Shown: piece by piece, positions 32,871-44,246 of the stretch
How positions within the stretch are numbered: the first letter of the stretch is position 1
How the letters are laid out: each line of letters starts with the position of its first letter
Source: Isoetes taiwanensis
Taxonomy: Eukaryota; Streptophyta; Lycopodiopsida; Isoetales; Isoetaceae
Reading direction: 5' to 3'
Length of the DNA: 64,000 nt
NCBI GenBank assembly: GCA_021234155.1
Contig: JAJEKV010000002.1
Location: 40,601,841 to 40,665,840 of the forward strand
Made by a program: the position numbers and the translations under genes
The notes under the pieces: model-generated
What the model saw: only the letters and a program-made list of their open reading frames with translations
Databases searched by the model: none
Told to the model about the DNA's origin: nothing

Positions 32871-34585
32871 GCGGACGCCCCCTACTGTGATACGGTGCAC
32901 TCACCGTGATACAAACAGAGTTCATCCCCATACCAGGCTCCATGCTAATACAGGGGCCCTCCACATGACACCGCAAACCGTGGCGGGTTCCAAAGTGGGA
33001 AGAGTGGAAGGGTCATTGCACCCCGCCTCCCTCGGGGCCTACCTAGCTGCGGAAGCGTAAACATACATGTCAAGTAGCACATACATCAACATCATATGAC
33101 CATCACGAAGGATGGTCCTCCACATATCTGCATAGACAAAGATCAAAGACATCACATAGGGAATCCTACCCAAGGCTCGAGCACGTGGATGGATGGACAA
33201 GCTTGGGTCTCCGAGTTCATTGCGCATGAAATTCATGGCAATGGATTTGGCTGGCATAAAAACATGGCCTAGGGTTGTCCACTCCATCCGCCCCTCCCCG
33301 TGCACACTTTGCGAGTAGGTTGAAAAGTGTTGGGACTCGATCAGAGTCCACGGGATGCATAGCCAAGGGGCTATATCCCGGGTTACATCTCCCCCCCGAT
33401 GGGGCGGTAGGGATTTCTCCCTCCGTGAGATCTACAATGCCGACTCAAGGTGACTAGAGGGCCACCGCCTCGTGTCCCACTTGAACTCAATGGAAGGTCA
33501 TATTCACCACCTCACGAGTGTGAGCCCATGCCTTGCCCACACGCCAGCGGGCAAGCCATTAGACCTAGTCACGGTGACCCCTCAAGCAGCATTACTAACA
33601 CACCATAGGGGTCGCTCAAGAGTCGAACATGAACCTCCTTATAAGCCAGTCTGGCCCCTTCACCCACAACCAGGTGTGGCTCTTGTGCACAGGCCGCATC
33701 TACAGTGTGCTAGAGAGGCTACTCTAGGAGCATCAACTACAAAGCTTTAGGTCTCTACCCCCCTTCCCAATACACGGAGTTCATAGAGATACATCATCCA
33801 TATACATCACAGAAGAACTAAAGAACAAGATCTAATCTATATCATAGAGTTAGGTTCTTTAGTTAGAATCTGCTATCTAGAGTTCTAGAGGGCTGCTATG
33901 GGCAATCTAATAGGCTAAACCTACCGATTCAATGCCTAAAATAGGGTTTAGACTATCTAATTGGCCAAATACCTGATCCTTGAGGGGCTCCACCTGACCT
34001 GAGCTCGACCATCCTGGCTGCTTTCGAATCTAGAGAAACTAAGGTTGCAATTCTCCCAAATGAAGTTCTGGGATGCGGTTTTAATTTTGTTGAGGCAGCC
34101 AAAACAGAGTTCAAGCCCTAAAATCGAAAAATTAGGTTAGTTAGGGTTTCCAACCCTATATAGACAAGGGGGTGGCTAGGGTTTCCAATTATCCCCTTTT
34201 GGCATGTGGGATAATTGGTAATGGGCCCACTTGCCTTTAAGGGCTAGGTGGCCAAATGTGCCCACATGGAAATGTGTGCACCCAAATGTGCTCACATGGA
34301 AATGTGTGCACATTAATGAATGTGTACATTGGAAAATGTGCACATTAATTGCTCCTATGGGTATGGCCCACTTGGCATCAAGTGGCCACATGGAAATGTG
34401 TGCCCACATTAATGTGTACATTGGAAAATGTGCACATTAATACTAATGCACGTTCTTAGCAAGTTGCCCCCTAGGGCTACCCACTTGGCTACACGTTGAC
34501 GTACACGTCAATCGGGGTGGCGTGTACGCGTGACGTGGCAGTACAATATACGTCCTGGGAGCGTATACTGTTCTGGAACGTCACA
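32871..34585 (-). mobile_element. Gypsy 5' LTR
   Basis: 1,715 bp, colinear with the 3' LTR. The outer end (34,585) keeps ACGTCACA. The inner end reads GCGGACG where the other copy has TGTGACG. The high overall similarity of the two LTRs indicates a recent insertion. Confidence 0.9.
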
Positions 34586-34590
34586 GCCTT

Positions 34591-35780
34591 CATTCAAATG
34601 GAAAGGTAAATCACAGCTCGTTCATCATTTGTAAAGATTTATTGGAGTGTTAAGGCAATACTAAGCACAACTAATATCATGTTACCTGTATTTCGTCTTG
34701 ATCAGACCCTAACTCCTCTTCAGGCTGAGTTTCAGGCACATAGCCATCTTGTCCACTTCCTGGACTGTAGTTATTGTTTCTTGGCAACTTGGTACTCCCA
34801 TTGAACTGCTTGTTGCCTGCATGAGCATCTCCCTTTCCCCTTTTCTGTGCCATAACATAATCGGCTGCACTATGGCAATGGCGCTCACTAATCTCCCAAC
34901 TATTCAGATTGTGAACACACTCTTCCTCAAAGAGTCTGTCTCGCTCTTCTTCAGACTCAGAGCTGTAAAACATTCCATCTGTATCATAATCCATGCCTTT
35001 ATTTACACCAGCCTGAGGCCCTAAAGCTAAAAGCCCGGGAAATAGGAAGAACATAAAAGCTCTTACGGTATACCACTGTTGCAGCATGTGGAAGATTGCA
35101 TGGTAGATCTGGCCGGCACGTTTCAAACCAGCATGCTCTATATTTGTCTAGTCAAAAGTCATTGCTATGAAAACCCATGCAAGCTGCACTTACGCAGAAA
35201 AACCGGAACCATATGAGAGGCCCATTTAAGTGTAGCAGTAACCTGTAGAATCCGGAAGAAGGACAAGCGCCAGTATGATTTGGAGTATCCAGGTTCGTGT
35301 GACCCAAATCCCCTTCTGTGAGTTAGGTGGGAAACCCTAATGCTAGTAAATTACATTACTGGAACGCATCTTCCAAAACTAGATTTGTACCATGCCTAGT
35401 GTAATATTTTAGAAACCTTAGCATTCTTGAACACGACTCTTATTTTTTAATTAATCTCTTTAACAATTTCATAAGTTCAACTATCCAAATATCTTCCCCT
35501 TTAAAGCAAAGATTTTTTTGCCCATACCATTACACAAATAATCTCATACTGCCCATCTAGGTCCTATCTAAATAAATTCCAGTAGAGCCCCATTGGAACC
35601 TTTACTTTGGAACTTATTTGCAATAGAGTAGGTAATTAAAAAGGTGTTTTAAACTACACATATAAATCTCCTTTTTAATACGAGGAAATCTCCTTGAAAC
35701 ACAGAGCACCTCTTAATTATGCAAATGCTTATTTAACTTTAGGGTTTAATAGAAATGCCATGCTGTAGATATAACTATAT
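34591..35780 (-). repeat. PLE1 terminal repeat, right copy, right part (A2b)
   Basis: Continues the repeat after the GCCTT duplication of the Gypsy insertion and matches 13,615-14,964. It lacks ~165 bp present in the left copy. It ends TATAACTATAT followed by A16 (35,781-35,796), which is the junction with PLE2. Confidence 0.9.
34686..35147 (-). CDS. PLE1 5' exon in the terminal repeat
   Basis: A 462-nt open exon bounded by an acceptor (TTTTGACTAG at 35,148) and a donor (GAAATACAG/GTAACATG at 34,686). It encodes a hydrophobic start region (AGQIYHAIFHMLQQWYTVRA), then YSSESEEERDRLFEEE and an acidic end EEELGSDQDEIQ. It has no in-frame stop and ends in phase 0, matching the acceptor of the 511-codon ORF. 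The domain is unknown. The intron to that ORF would now contain the whole 13.4 kb Gypsy insertion, so this copy is probably no longer expressed correctly. Confidence 0.6.
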
Positions 35781-35796
35781 AAAAAAAAAAAAAAAA

Positions 35797-37825
35797 CCTT
35801 TTAAAATCTGATAACAGACTTTCATCCTTAGTACTCCTTGCAGGAATACCAAGTCTGCAATTTGCAGCCCTAGGACAACTTACAGGCATAGTTACCTAGG
35901 CCAAGACTAGATGCAGGAACATTAACTTCATCATTGTATTTCATACGAAAGAATTCACTTACATTCTTTTACAGTGTCAAAGTGGACACAAAATTCAAAT
36001 AAAACATCTTGAAATTATTTCCTGTTTATAATATTCAGCATACATGACATTTTCAGATTGCCATAATGGCTTAAATTAATCTAGACATTTGTATCCCACT
36101 GGAAATCAATATTAAATGATTTTCCTTATTCAAAAACCATATGTTCTGCTATAACTTTACTCAGTATTCCATTTGGAAAATGCTTACATTGAAGTTCCGT
36201 ATTTCGAACCATAAGCTTAAAAGTAATTCACCAAAGCATGGAGCAAGAAACCTGGTTACCTGCAGTGAAACCAGAGGACAGTTAGCCTAAGAAGGGTAAG
36301 AGCCTAAGTCACTAACAGGTAAGCTATAGGTTATCTTGAGTTATCCCCTTCACCATGCATGGGGAATCATGAAAATGCTAAATTTATGCAAGAACCATAA
36401 TAGCTGGTACTTTGAAGTCTCCATCCAGCCCTCGTATACTGCATGTTAGTGTTTTTCACATGCTTCTCATGCAGTTTAACTTAATGCAGACATGCCTTTG
36501 TTCATATATGCTTATGCAGATCATAAAATGTTTATGCTGCTCAACTTTCAGAAGATCTGCAAATACAGACTTTGCTGCCATTATTCGCTCTACTTCAAGA
36601 TTCAGCAATTGCAGTAGTAATACTTTTAGAGTAAAACACCTAGAGGTAAACAAGTGCTTACTTCATACGACATCTTATGATATCAAGTAATATTTATCTA
36701 CAGTTCTAAGACTAAGCCAATGCCTAGAAAGAGCTTAAAAAATGATGAAGCCCTTCCGACATTAGATCCATTTAAAGCTACATGACAACTTTCCTTTAAT
36801 AATGGATTCAGAGCTGCAGCTGAGCACTGTATGACATCAAGACAAATATCTATTTCAGTTCCCGTTTCTTTGAATCTTTTATCTGCTTTTACACCTTGCA
36901 ATACCTCAACCAAAATGGAAGTCCTTCAGATATAAGATAAGGGCCACTTTCAATCTACTTAATAATCCACTTCAGAGCCATTGCTAAGGCCATCTTTAAG
37001 GAATAGTGCATTTAGCATATTACATCTGGTTCTTATTCATTTTAATGTTTTTGTACAGCTCTTTATCTTCTATAATATGTTGAATAAAAGCTCATTAATA
37101 ACTCAATTAGCAGAAATCTACCATAGCTATCATATCTGAAACATGAATAAAAAAGTTTCAACTCATATCACAGTATAAAACCTGAATATCTTGCGCTCCA
37201 AGGAGAATTTCATATGTTGCTTAGCCATAGCTCCAAAAACTTCGCAAATCCATTTATCAAGTTTACCATTCGATCATGCCTTTGTACAAGCTTGAGTACC
37301 AGGGAAAATCCTCTTCATACAAACGGCCAAGACCTGCTCTACTATGAATTCTATTAGTTCAGCATTGTTCCAGGAAATGCTGGATCCAACAGGCACAATG
37401 AATAGGGGCTGAACCGTGAAATAAGCAGAAAATGTAGAAAAATGATTCAAATCCGTTGGATATATCATAAGTGAGAGTAGAAAGATTGATGATTCATGAG
37501 CAATCCGATGGGATAAAGAATCATAACATAAATGGACTGGAATACTAATCTGCATATTTGTAACAAGGCTTCCAACAATTTTCCGGAAGTAACCCACTTG
37601 CTTGTGATTGAAGACGAGAGCAGAAACAACCCTCTTGTCTATTTTATATCCACATTTATAAATGTACCTGTATTTTAGCTCCACGGCTGGATAGACGAAA
37701 CCCTATCCCATGTAAATCGAAAACCCTAGATCCATCTTTTGAAACCCTAGAATCCATCATAGCTGTTCAAATTCTTTCAACCATTAGACTCAATAGTACC
37801 CAAAAATGAAAAATTCACATATTAT
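35797..37825 (-). repeat. PLE2 terminal repeat, left copy, first part (D1a)
   Basis: Nearly identical to 48,657-50,297 except for a ~410-bp segment (about 37,258-37,669) absent from the other copy and small indels. It ends CACATATTAT where the large insertion begins. Confidence 0.85.
37274..37684 (-). CDS. Hypothetical ORF in PLE2 left repeat
   Basis: A 136-codon minus-strand frame (KCGYKIDKRVVSALVFNHKQ ... MKRIFPGTQACTKA) without an ATG at its start. It coincides almost exactly with the segment missing from the right repeat copy. No domain is recognised; it may be an exon remnant or chance. Confidence 0.25.
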   Translation of the reverse strand: MELKYRYIYKCGYKIDKRVVSALVFNHKQVGYFRKIVGSLVTNMQISIPVHLCYDSLSHRIAHESSIFLLSLMIYPTDLNHFSTFSAYFTVQPLFIVPVGSSISWNNAELIEFIVEQVLAVCMKRIFPGTQACTKA

Positions 37826-40467
37826 CTAAACATATATAAGTCTGTTTGAATTTTTGTTTGATGGAATATTTCCATTCCAAGAAAAAACCTTGGAGCACCA
37901 CGTGTACTTCAAAAATTCAAAAATACAGTTAAAAAAAAATTAAATGGATTGACTGCGTGACGTCACGTTATGATCATTGTAATCGGCTCTGGATCTGAGC
38001 AAAAAAGGGTAAAATCTGCGATTTCTTCCTCTGCAAGCAAATTTCTTGGATGCTAATCTGCTCTTCCTATGATGCCCGCTGTGGGCGATTGTGTGCTTCA
38101 TACTTCTAAGCTTGAATGTAAAAGGTAATGAGAAGGCGTGGTCGGCTTTACAGACTGCGCAGATGGCTGGCTTTCAACCAAGCTCTGGTTTTGGTTTTGG
38201 GCATCTCTATTCTGCCACAGGAGCTCCAAGCATCACTAAGGATGTTGATCTATCTTTCACTAAGCATGCTTGCAGCTTCCAAGCTTCAAAGGAAAAAGAC
38301 TTGGGTATGGCGGATCATATTTCTCGCCTTACAGGCCTGGGTTTAAGAGCCAAGCGGATTTCTCTTTCTTCCATTCCATGCCCTTATAGCTTGCCAGAGC
38401 CATACTAGGCTGTTCCGACCACCCATCCTACGCCCGCGAAATCAGCATCCCTGTTCGTCTATGCCCTGGGCCTCCTAAATCCGCAGCCCTTTTGTGTAAA
38501 CCAGGTGAGCGTTAGTTCAAGCTTAGTTTCAGAGTTTAGTTTCGTTGGGCATGGCAAATGTAAAGTTTACTTGGAGCTTAGCATTCTTCTCTCGGAGTTA
38601 AATTCGCTCCATATCTCTGTCTATACTGTTCTTGCGAATCGGATTTGGGGCCATGAAGCGGCATTTTGATTCTAGTGTTAATCTAATGGCATTTCTTTAC
38701 TGGATTGAGCATGAATTAAGCATTCTCATTTTTTCTTATTTACTATTTGTTGCATTACAGGTTTGTTGAAGTTGGCGCTCGGCATGTCCGCTCATTGTTT
38801 CATGCTGCAAATAGGCGTGACTATCTTATTTCTGCCACTCAAAGTTATTTCTGCAAGGTAGCCCATGCAAGATATCTTCTGTTGCGCAAGAAAGAAGTAG
38901 ATACTTATCTAAGTTTTTGGAAATGAAAGTCTGGGATATGGCAGATTTGCAGGGTGCTTATGCAATATGACTGGAACCATAAGCCCAGGAAAAGGGCATG
39001 ATTTCCACTTTTTCCAGTTCCTTTCTTTTGGTATCAGAGCAATTAAGGCTTCAAAAATGATTTGCATCTTTGTACTCTAGATGAAGCCATGTTGTCTTCT
39101 GTCATATGCCGGAGTTGTGGACACTGCATCAAGAACAGAGGTGCCAGAGTTTGGACCCTGCAAATTTGCTTTTGATGTTAAAGAGGCATTTGGTTTTGTT
39201 AGGGCTTTTTGGTTCACTTTCTACATGGCTTGCCGGACTTGGCCTATGAGCTTGATACTCCAGAAAACTTCGTGAGCAGAGCTGCAATGGGTCTCAATCC
39301 TTCTGCCATACTGGCATTCTTATCTTCAATGTTTGCAACATCTCTATCTTTTCATCAGAACTTTGAAGTCTTTTTTGTCTGAGAAACACAATTTTCAGCA
39401 TAGAAGTCTGACCTTAGCTCCTTGGCATTCATCTTTTCTTTGCTATTTTGTTTTCCAGTTTAGCCAGGCCTTGCTCTCTTTGATATGGTGAGATGATATT
39501 TTGCCTTTTTTATCCTTTCAGGATTTAACTTCTATGCAGCCATGATTGCACTTTGCGTGTTGCCAAGCTGAAAGTTATAACCTTTGCCTGATATATAAAA
39601 ATTCCAAAGATCTGCAAGCATTTATAGGCGGTCAGTTTTGCCATGTGTTTTTTAGCCTAGGCTATGACGATACAGGGGTAGTGCAATTGCAATGGTACAA
39701 TTGCAACGTCAAACATAGTCGAATCTGGTAAATCATTCTGAGTTATTTTTTATTGTCTTTAGTTTTGTAAAAGCGGCAATTTATTTTACCTAGCTGTGAT
39801 GTAATACTGATCTTCATAACCGAGAATAAAAAATTGAAGAAAATGGTATTGGATAATCAACCTGGATTGTAGCCAAATAAAGCGGCAGCTTATTTTTTTT
39901 GCTAGAAAGTGAGCGTTGTAGTTGAACTTTGGCTGGTGTTTTCACTGGCCTGGGGTTTTCACTGGCCAGTATTTGATAGAAGCTGGCAGAGAGACAAGCT
40001 ATGCTGTAAATGATGTTTAAAAGTTGTTAAATGCTTTCCAATTTGAAGTTGCAAAATTGCTGAAAGTAAATGAGATATTGTTGAAACACTTGAACTATAT
40101 TTGAAGGGTCTCCAAAATTTTGGTCTTAATGTCCTTTTTATGTAATTTTCTTCTTTGTATGGCCTTTACTTTCTGTTTCTCACAAAGCCTGCATTTATGT
40201 ATCAAAACTCATGTAAATGCATGTGCGAAAGGTCATGTAAATGCATGCATAGTTTTTTATATAAGTTATTCTACCATTATTGTTCAAGAAAACAATTGGC
40301 TATCGTACAATCTTTGACTTGAGGATGACATCACAACGATTGAATGATGGCCTCATATGCAAAATTGACCTGATATTTAGGGTCAAAGAGGTAGCTTCTA
40401 CTACCATGGGAAAATGGATATGAGAAAATGGATCAACTTTTTTAGGTAGGTGAATAATGTGGGTTCA
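37826..40467. mobile_element. Insertion in PLE2 left repeat carrying a host-gene-like fragment
   Basis: Sequence between the break in the PLE2 repeat and the LINE. Together with 47,428-47,511 it would form a ~2.7 kb insert. It has a TGACGTCA palindrome near 37,960, intron-like AT-rich stretches, an ATP-protease-like exon (38,761-38,857) and other small exon-like frames (38,091-38,408; 39,081-39,275). A Met-tRNA-like TGGTATCAGAGC at 39,029-39,040 has no LTR before it. Element class not determined; 39.3-40.4 kb holds nothing recognisable. Confidence 0.35.
38761..38857 (+). pseudogene. FtsH/YME1-like AAA protease exon fragment
   Basis: Bounded by TTGCATTACAG and a GTAGCC donor, it encodes FVEVGARHVRSLFHAANRRD. 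This resembles the FVGVGARRVRxLFxxAKK stretch just before Walker B of FtsH-type metalloproteases. The following residues diverge and no IDE motif follows. It is a captured or decayed fragment. Confidence 0.4.
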
Positions 40468-41335
40468 AATGACACCAAGATATGTGACACTGGAATTTGT
40501 TGACAATACAAAGTTTTAGACCAAATCCTCCCACCTTTTAATTCCATACAATCATAGGAAGGAAGGAAGGAAGGAAGTTACTTTTATCGTCCACGGAGAC
40601 CAATCGGTCTATGGGACCCAATACAAAAACGCAGCAAGCGGATTACTGCCCGGATTAAAAAACCCCCGCCCCGAAGGGTTTTCGAGGGAAAAACCGCGGG
40701 CGGCAATCGGCCTGTTGACAAACTGTGCTAATCATATAAAATGCGTAAACATCCCAATATATCTGATCATGCACCACCCCGTAGTGCCTAGTCGTGGACA
40801 AGGGGCGGGCAAAGGTGACCTCGCTCATGGTCGGGGCTCTGATGTATGACCCCGAGGCACGCGTCTTGACCGTGTGTTCATCGACAAATGCAAGGGGCAC
40901 GCCCAGCCGTACTAAGGGGCCGTGATCTGGCCGAATCACCGAACGCTGGCAACTCCCGGAAAGTGTGAGACTCATCCTCAACTACACCCGTTGGCAAAGC
41001 CGAGCACGATCTGGCGAGGCTCCCCAATCCACCGCCTGCCTCGGGAGCGAAGATGGTGGGCAGGGGAATGGAGGCAATGAGCTGCGCTTTTTCAGGGGGA
41101 CCGGAACGCGGGTAGAGGCTGGCCCCGGACTGGCACGGGGTTGATGTGCTCCCTTGTAATGGGCCATTTTGACCTGCTCTAGAGCAATGGGGTCCCGAGC
41201 TTGCCAAGGAAACAAGCATCTAGGTACTCCCGGCAGTCCGCGATCGACGGCTAGCCCGGTATCCAGCCAGAGATTTACGTGCTCACCTGCGTTCCATCTG
41301 GCGAACCAGCGATCTCTCTTACCCCTCAGCGGGCC

Positions 41336-42550
41336 CTAAGCATTCGCGGACTCATGGCCCGCGATGTAAGCCAGTCGCGGGGCGAGCATCACCCATAGTA
41401 ACCACTTTAGAAAATGAGGCGATGTGTCTATCAAGGGCTGCCGTGGCGCGTAGAATCGATTTCTGCGGCCCGAGAATCGATAGGGGCCGAAGGTTTCACC
41501 CAAGTGCGTGCCAAAAATGCCCACGCACTGCTCCAAGTCATTCAGTCGTCAAAGAGGCAGGTAGGGCCTAAACTTCGACCCGTCTGAAAGGACGGGCTCG
41601 ACCGGTTGCGAGGAGACAGATGTGTGATGGCCCCAATCATATAGCTACGCACGGTGGCTGTTGTTGCATTGCATAAAGCTTTCCGGCTTCTTTGTCACAT
41701 AGCGGATAGGCGCCTCCAGCCCGGGAGGAGGAACTCCACCCTAGGTACTTGTAGGTGGCGTGGCGCTGCGTGCCGCCCCGATATGTGAGTGCAGGAGGTA
41801 TGGGGTGACGTGAAGAGGATATGAGAACCACCACCGGTCTTGGCCGATTGACGCAGCATGTCGAAGCGACAAAAATGTGTCTAGGGCATCCGTGTGAGAT
41901 CGCATATCTTCGGGGTGTGGGCCGCCGGGGCCAACATCGTCGCATAGATGAGCCGGCGGATGACCTCCGTGCAAAAGATGTATGCCATCCCCCATGCTCG
42001 CGAAGCTGTGGCTCTAAACGATCAATGTAGAGGCCAAAAGTGTCGGCGAGAGGGGCAACCACGTCGGACCCCGATACTCTTGTTAAATGCTTGGCGATCG
42101 TGATCCATCGCCAAAACAACTCTCATACAACTCAGATATGGCATTACGCACAGCGGCCGAGCCCCAGCTTGACGCAGTTTAGCCCACAACTTTTCCTGGG
42201 ATCAGACAAAAGCCTTTATGAAGTCCACAAAGCGGCAATACAAGTCCAGTAGGTGATTCCGGGCGTTTTCAATCGCCCGCAGCGTAAAGATATGGTCAAT
42301 CGTTGAGTGGCGGGTCGAAAAGCCCGCCTGCGGTGAGGGCTCCGCGACATCCGGCCTCACGCCTGTGGTCAATCGCTGCTCGAGAATGCCGATAGCAGTT
42401 TGGCAAATACCGAAGCCGACCATGATCGTCCCGGTAATTGGTCGGACGGTGGTGGGTCGCCTTTGTGAATGGGAACAACCCCGCTAGGTCCATTGTCGGG
42501 GAAACCCTCCCCGCAATGCCTCGCTGAACGAGGGTAGTGAGGGCCGACAA
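41336..42550 (-). pseudogene. LINE reverse transcriptase
   Basis: Pieces across frames: QAGFSTRHSTIDHIFTLRAI and DLYCRFVDFIKAFV (RT motifs with the first catalytic Asp region), a YIDRLEPQLREHGG segment, then the catalytic box near 41,936-41,947. There the sequence reads TATGCGACGAT, one A short of a YADD codon series. Downstream are HPEDMRSHTDALDTF and a KYLGW-like segment. The order and motifs are those of plant LINE RTs. Most breaks are single-base. Confidence 0.8.
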
Positions 42551-42923
42551 GCGGGTACCGCCACTACACTTGAGTAACTCGGCACGATACCATCGAGGTC
42601 ACCGCCTTCCCATTAGCTAGCCGTTGCGAGTGCCCTCCTCAACATCCTCATCCACGAGAACCAATGGGGCCATCCCGGGTGGGGGGTATGGAAGACGCCA
42701 CCCTCGGGCGTCATAGAGTCTGCCGCAAATGCTCCCATTCCCCAACTGCCGTGTGATGTCCCCTCAGAGGTCACGGGCTTCAAGCACTCTGCGCCAAAAG
42801 GTTCGAGGATGAGTGTCCAAAGAAGCCGAACATCTCCCCTCGATGCTTGGCAAGGTACCGCGCCTTTGTGTCCTTCCGGATGGGCGCGATGCGGTGGTGG
42901 CCTCCCGCGGTACACTGGATCCA

Positions 42924-43677
42924 TGGGCCGTTCACATGGCTCTTAAAATAACCAGCGGCCGATAACGCTACCGGGTTAGGATTCAAAAGACTTAGTTTTT
43001 TTTGACATCGCTACTGCGTTCATGGCGCTGCTGACCCACGAAATTTGGCCCACTGATTTCGGGGCTTACTCACCGGGAAGATTCAAATTGGGAGGAAAAC
43101 ACATTCACATGAGGAATCCGGCGCCCGAGGAAGATAAGGCAAAGTTTGAAATTCGAAATTATATTTTAGCATATAATTGAAGGTATGAAGTATCTTTTGA
43201 AATAGCCTGGAATGTAATAGAATATGCAACAAAGAATAACAAAAGAATCGGCCTTCCTGTAGCAGAAGAATATGCAATAGAAGAATGATCGGCCAGAATC
43301 GGAAGAATGATCGCCGTAATTCACCACGCTTCAGCCCACGTAATGATAATCACGTAAGATTGGTATCACGTAAGAATGACCGCCGTAATCCTTTCTTAAT
43401 CGGCCGTAATGATCGGCCGTAATCCTTTGTTAATCGCCGTAATGATCGGCCCACAAGATTGAACGCCCACGAAGAATGATCGCCCTCTTTGGGCTGTGAG
43501 CAATCCCTTCCGTGTATATCCGGCTGAAACGCGGTGAGACATTGTTTCTAATCTAAGCTGCTGAAAAAAAAGTATGAAAAAATCGGTGAAACCATGTGAA
43601 CGGCTACGGGGAAAGGGGGTCTCAGCGGGCCACCTGGACTTCAGCCCATAAAACGCCTCGCCCATGTGAACGGCCCA
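42924..43677. mobile_element. 754-bp TIR element inserted in the LINE
   Basis: 16-bp perfect terminal inverted repeats TGGGCCGTTCACATGG / CCATGTGAACGGCCCA are flanked by a 3-bp direct repeat CCA. Removing the insert makes the LINE frame continuous on both sides. The interior (43,300-43,460) repeats GGCCGTAATGATC-type motifs and has an extra CCATGTGAACGGC copy near 43,591. The GGGCC-type end and 3-bp duplication suggest PIF/Harbinger-like, but TWA duplication is absent. No transposase. Confidence 0.7.
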
Positions 43678-44246
43678 CCAGATGGATGTGGCGAAGCTGC
43701 CGCTATGCGTTCTTTACATCCGCATCAAACCATCGGTTCGCTGGAATGTTCTGACCACGAGCGGCGACGGGGGGTCCGCCAAAGCACTCCCCGCCGTGAT
43801 CCCGTAATAGCGAAGTCGGCTGGTCCGCCTGCTGCTCTAGTGTGGAGGTCTCCGGGAATTGCCGGGAGGGCGTTCATGAGCATCTTGGCGTAGTCCTCTG
43901 CCGCTCATAATCGAGTCTCAACTGAGGACGGCGGGGGCATAGTGGGGGTTCCGCGCTCGCCAAACCAGGTCCAAATAAAGTGGGAGGTGATCCGAGTCGA
44001 CCTCCTCATCCCGACCGTGTGGCCACCCCACCGAAAACGACCGATGAGATGCATATCTTGGCGCAACTTCAAGCACATAGTCCACCACACTAGACCCTCC
44101 CCCCGATTGTCCCATGCTGCATGTGCACTTGCGAGAAATCGGACCACCGCGTGAAAGGCCATTGCAAATTATCAAGTCAAAAATGCCACATAGCGAGCAA
44201 CTGTCACAAAGCGAGTGACACGGCTGTCATCCGACCAGCGGCCGGG

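Larger units (their letters stand above)
21176..34585 (-). mobile_element. Ty3/Gypsy chromovirus carrying extra chromatin-type ORFs
   Basis: Complete structure on the minus strand: 5' LTR (34,585-32,871), Met-tRNA primer site, two extra coding modules (32.7-28.7 kb), gag, protease, RT-RNase H, integrase with C-terminal chromodomain, purine tract, 3' LTR (22,884-21,176). LTR ends form TGTGACGT...ACGTCACA and are flanked by a 5-bp duplication GCCTT, so the insertion into the PLE1 repeat is precise. The domain order PR-RT-RH-INT plus chromodomain defines a chromovirus. Coding frames are broken in many places, often at former CAG/CTG sites, which may be consensus error. About 4.2 kb of sequence between primer site and gag is far longer than usual and holds the H3-like module. 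Confidence 0.9.
11882..35780 (-). mobile_element. PLE1: Penelope-like retroelement with ~3 kb terminal direct repeats
   Basis: Copies of one ~3 kb sequence (11,882-14,964; and 19,446-21,175 continued at 34,591-35,780 after a nested Gypsy insertion) flank a 4.5 kb internal region. That region encodes a 511-codon ORF and a reverse transcriptase on the minus strand. An exon in the right-hand repeat ends in a splice donor in phase with an acceptor opening the internal ORF, so transcription appears to start in that repeat and run leftward. Intron retention and LTR-like repeats are known features of Penelope-like elements. Repeats are bounded by A tracts (A30, A7, A8, A16). No GIY-YIG endonuclease was seen. 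Family assignment rests on RT motifs recalled from memory. Confidence 0.65.

Noticed and set aside
39029-39040. TGGTATCAGAGC resembling a Met-tRNA primer-binding site
   Set aside because: No LTR end (TG...CA) precedes it and no retroelement coding sequence follows; likely chance or an unrecognisable relic.
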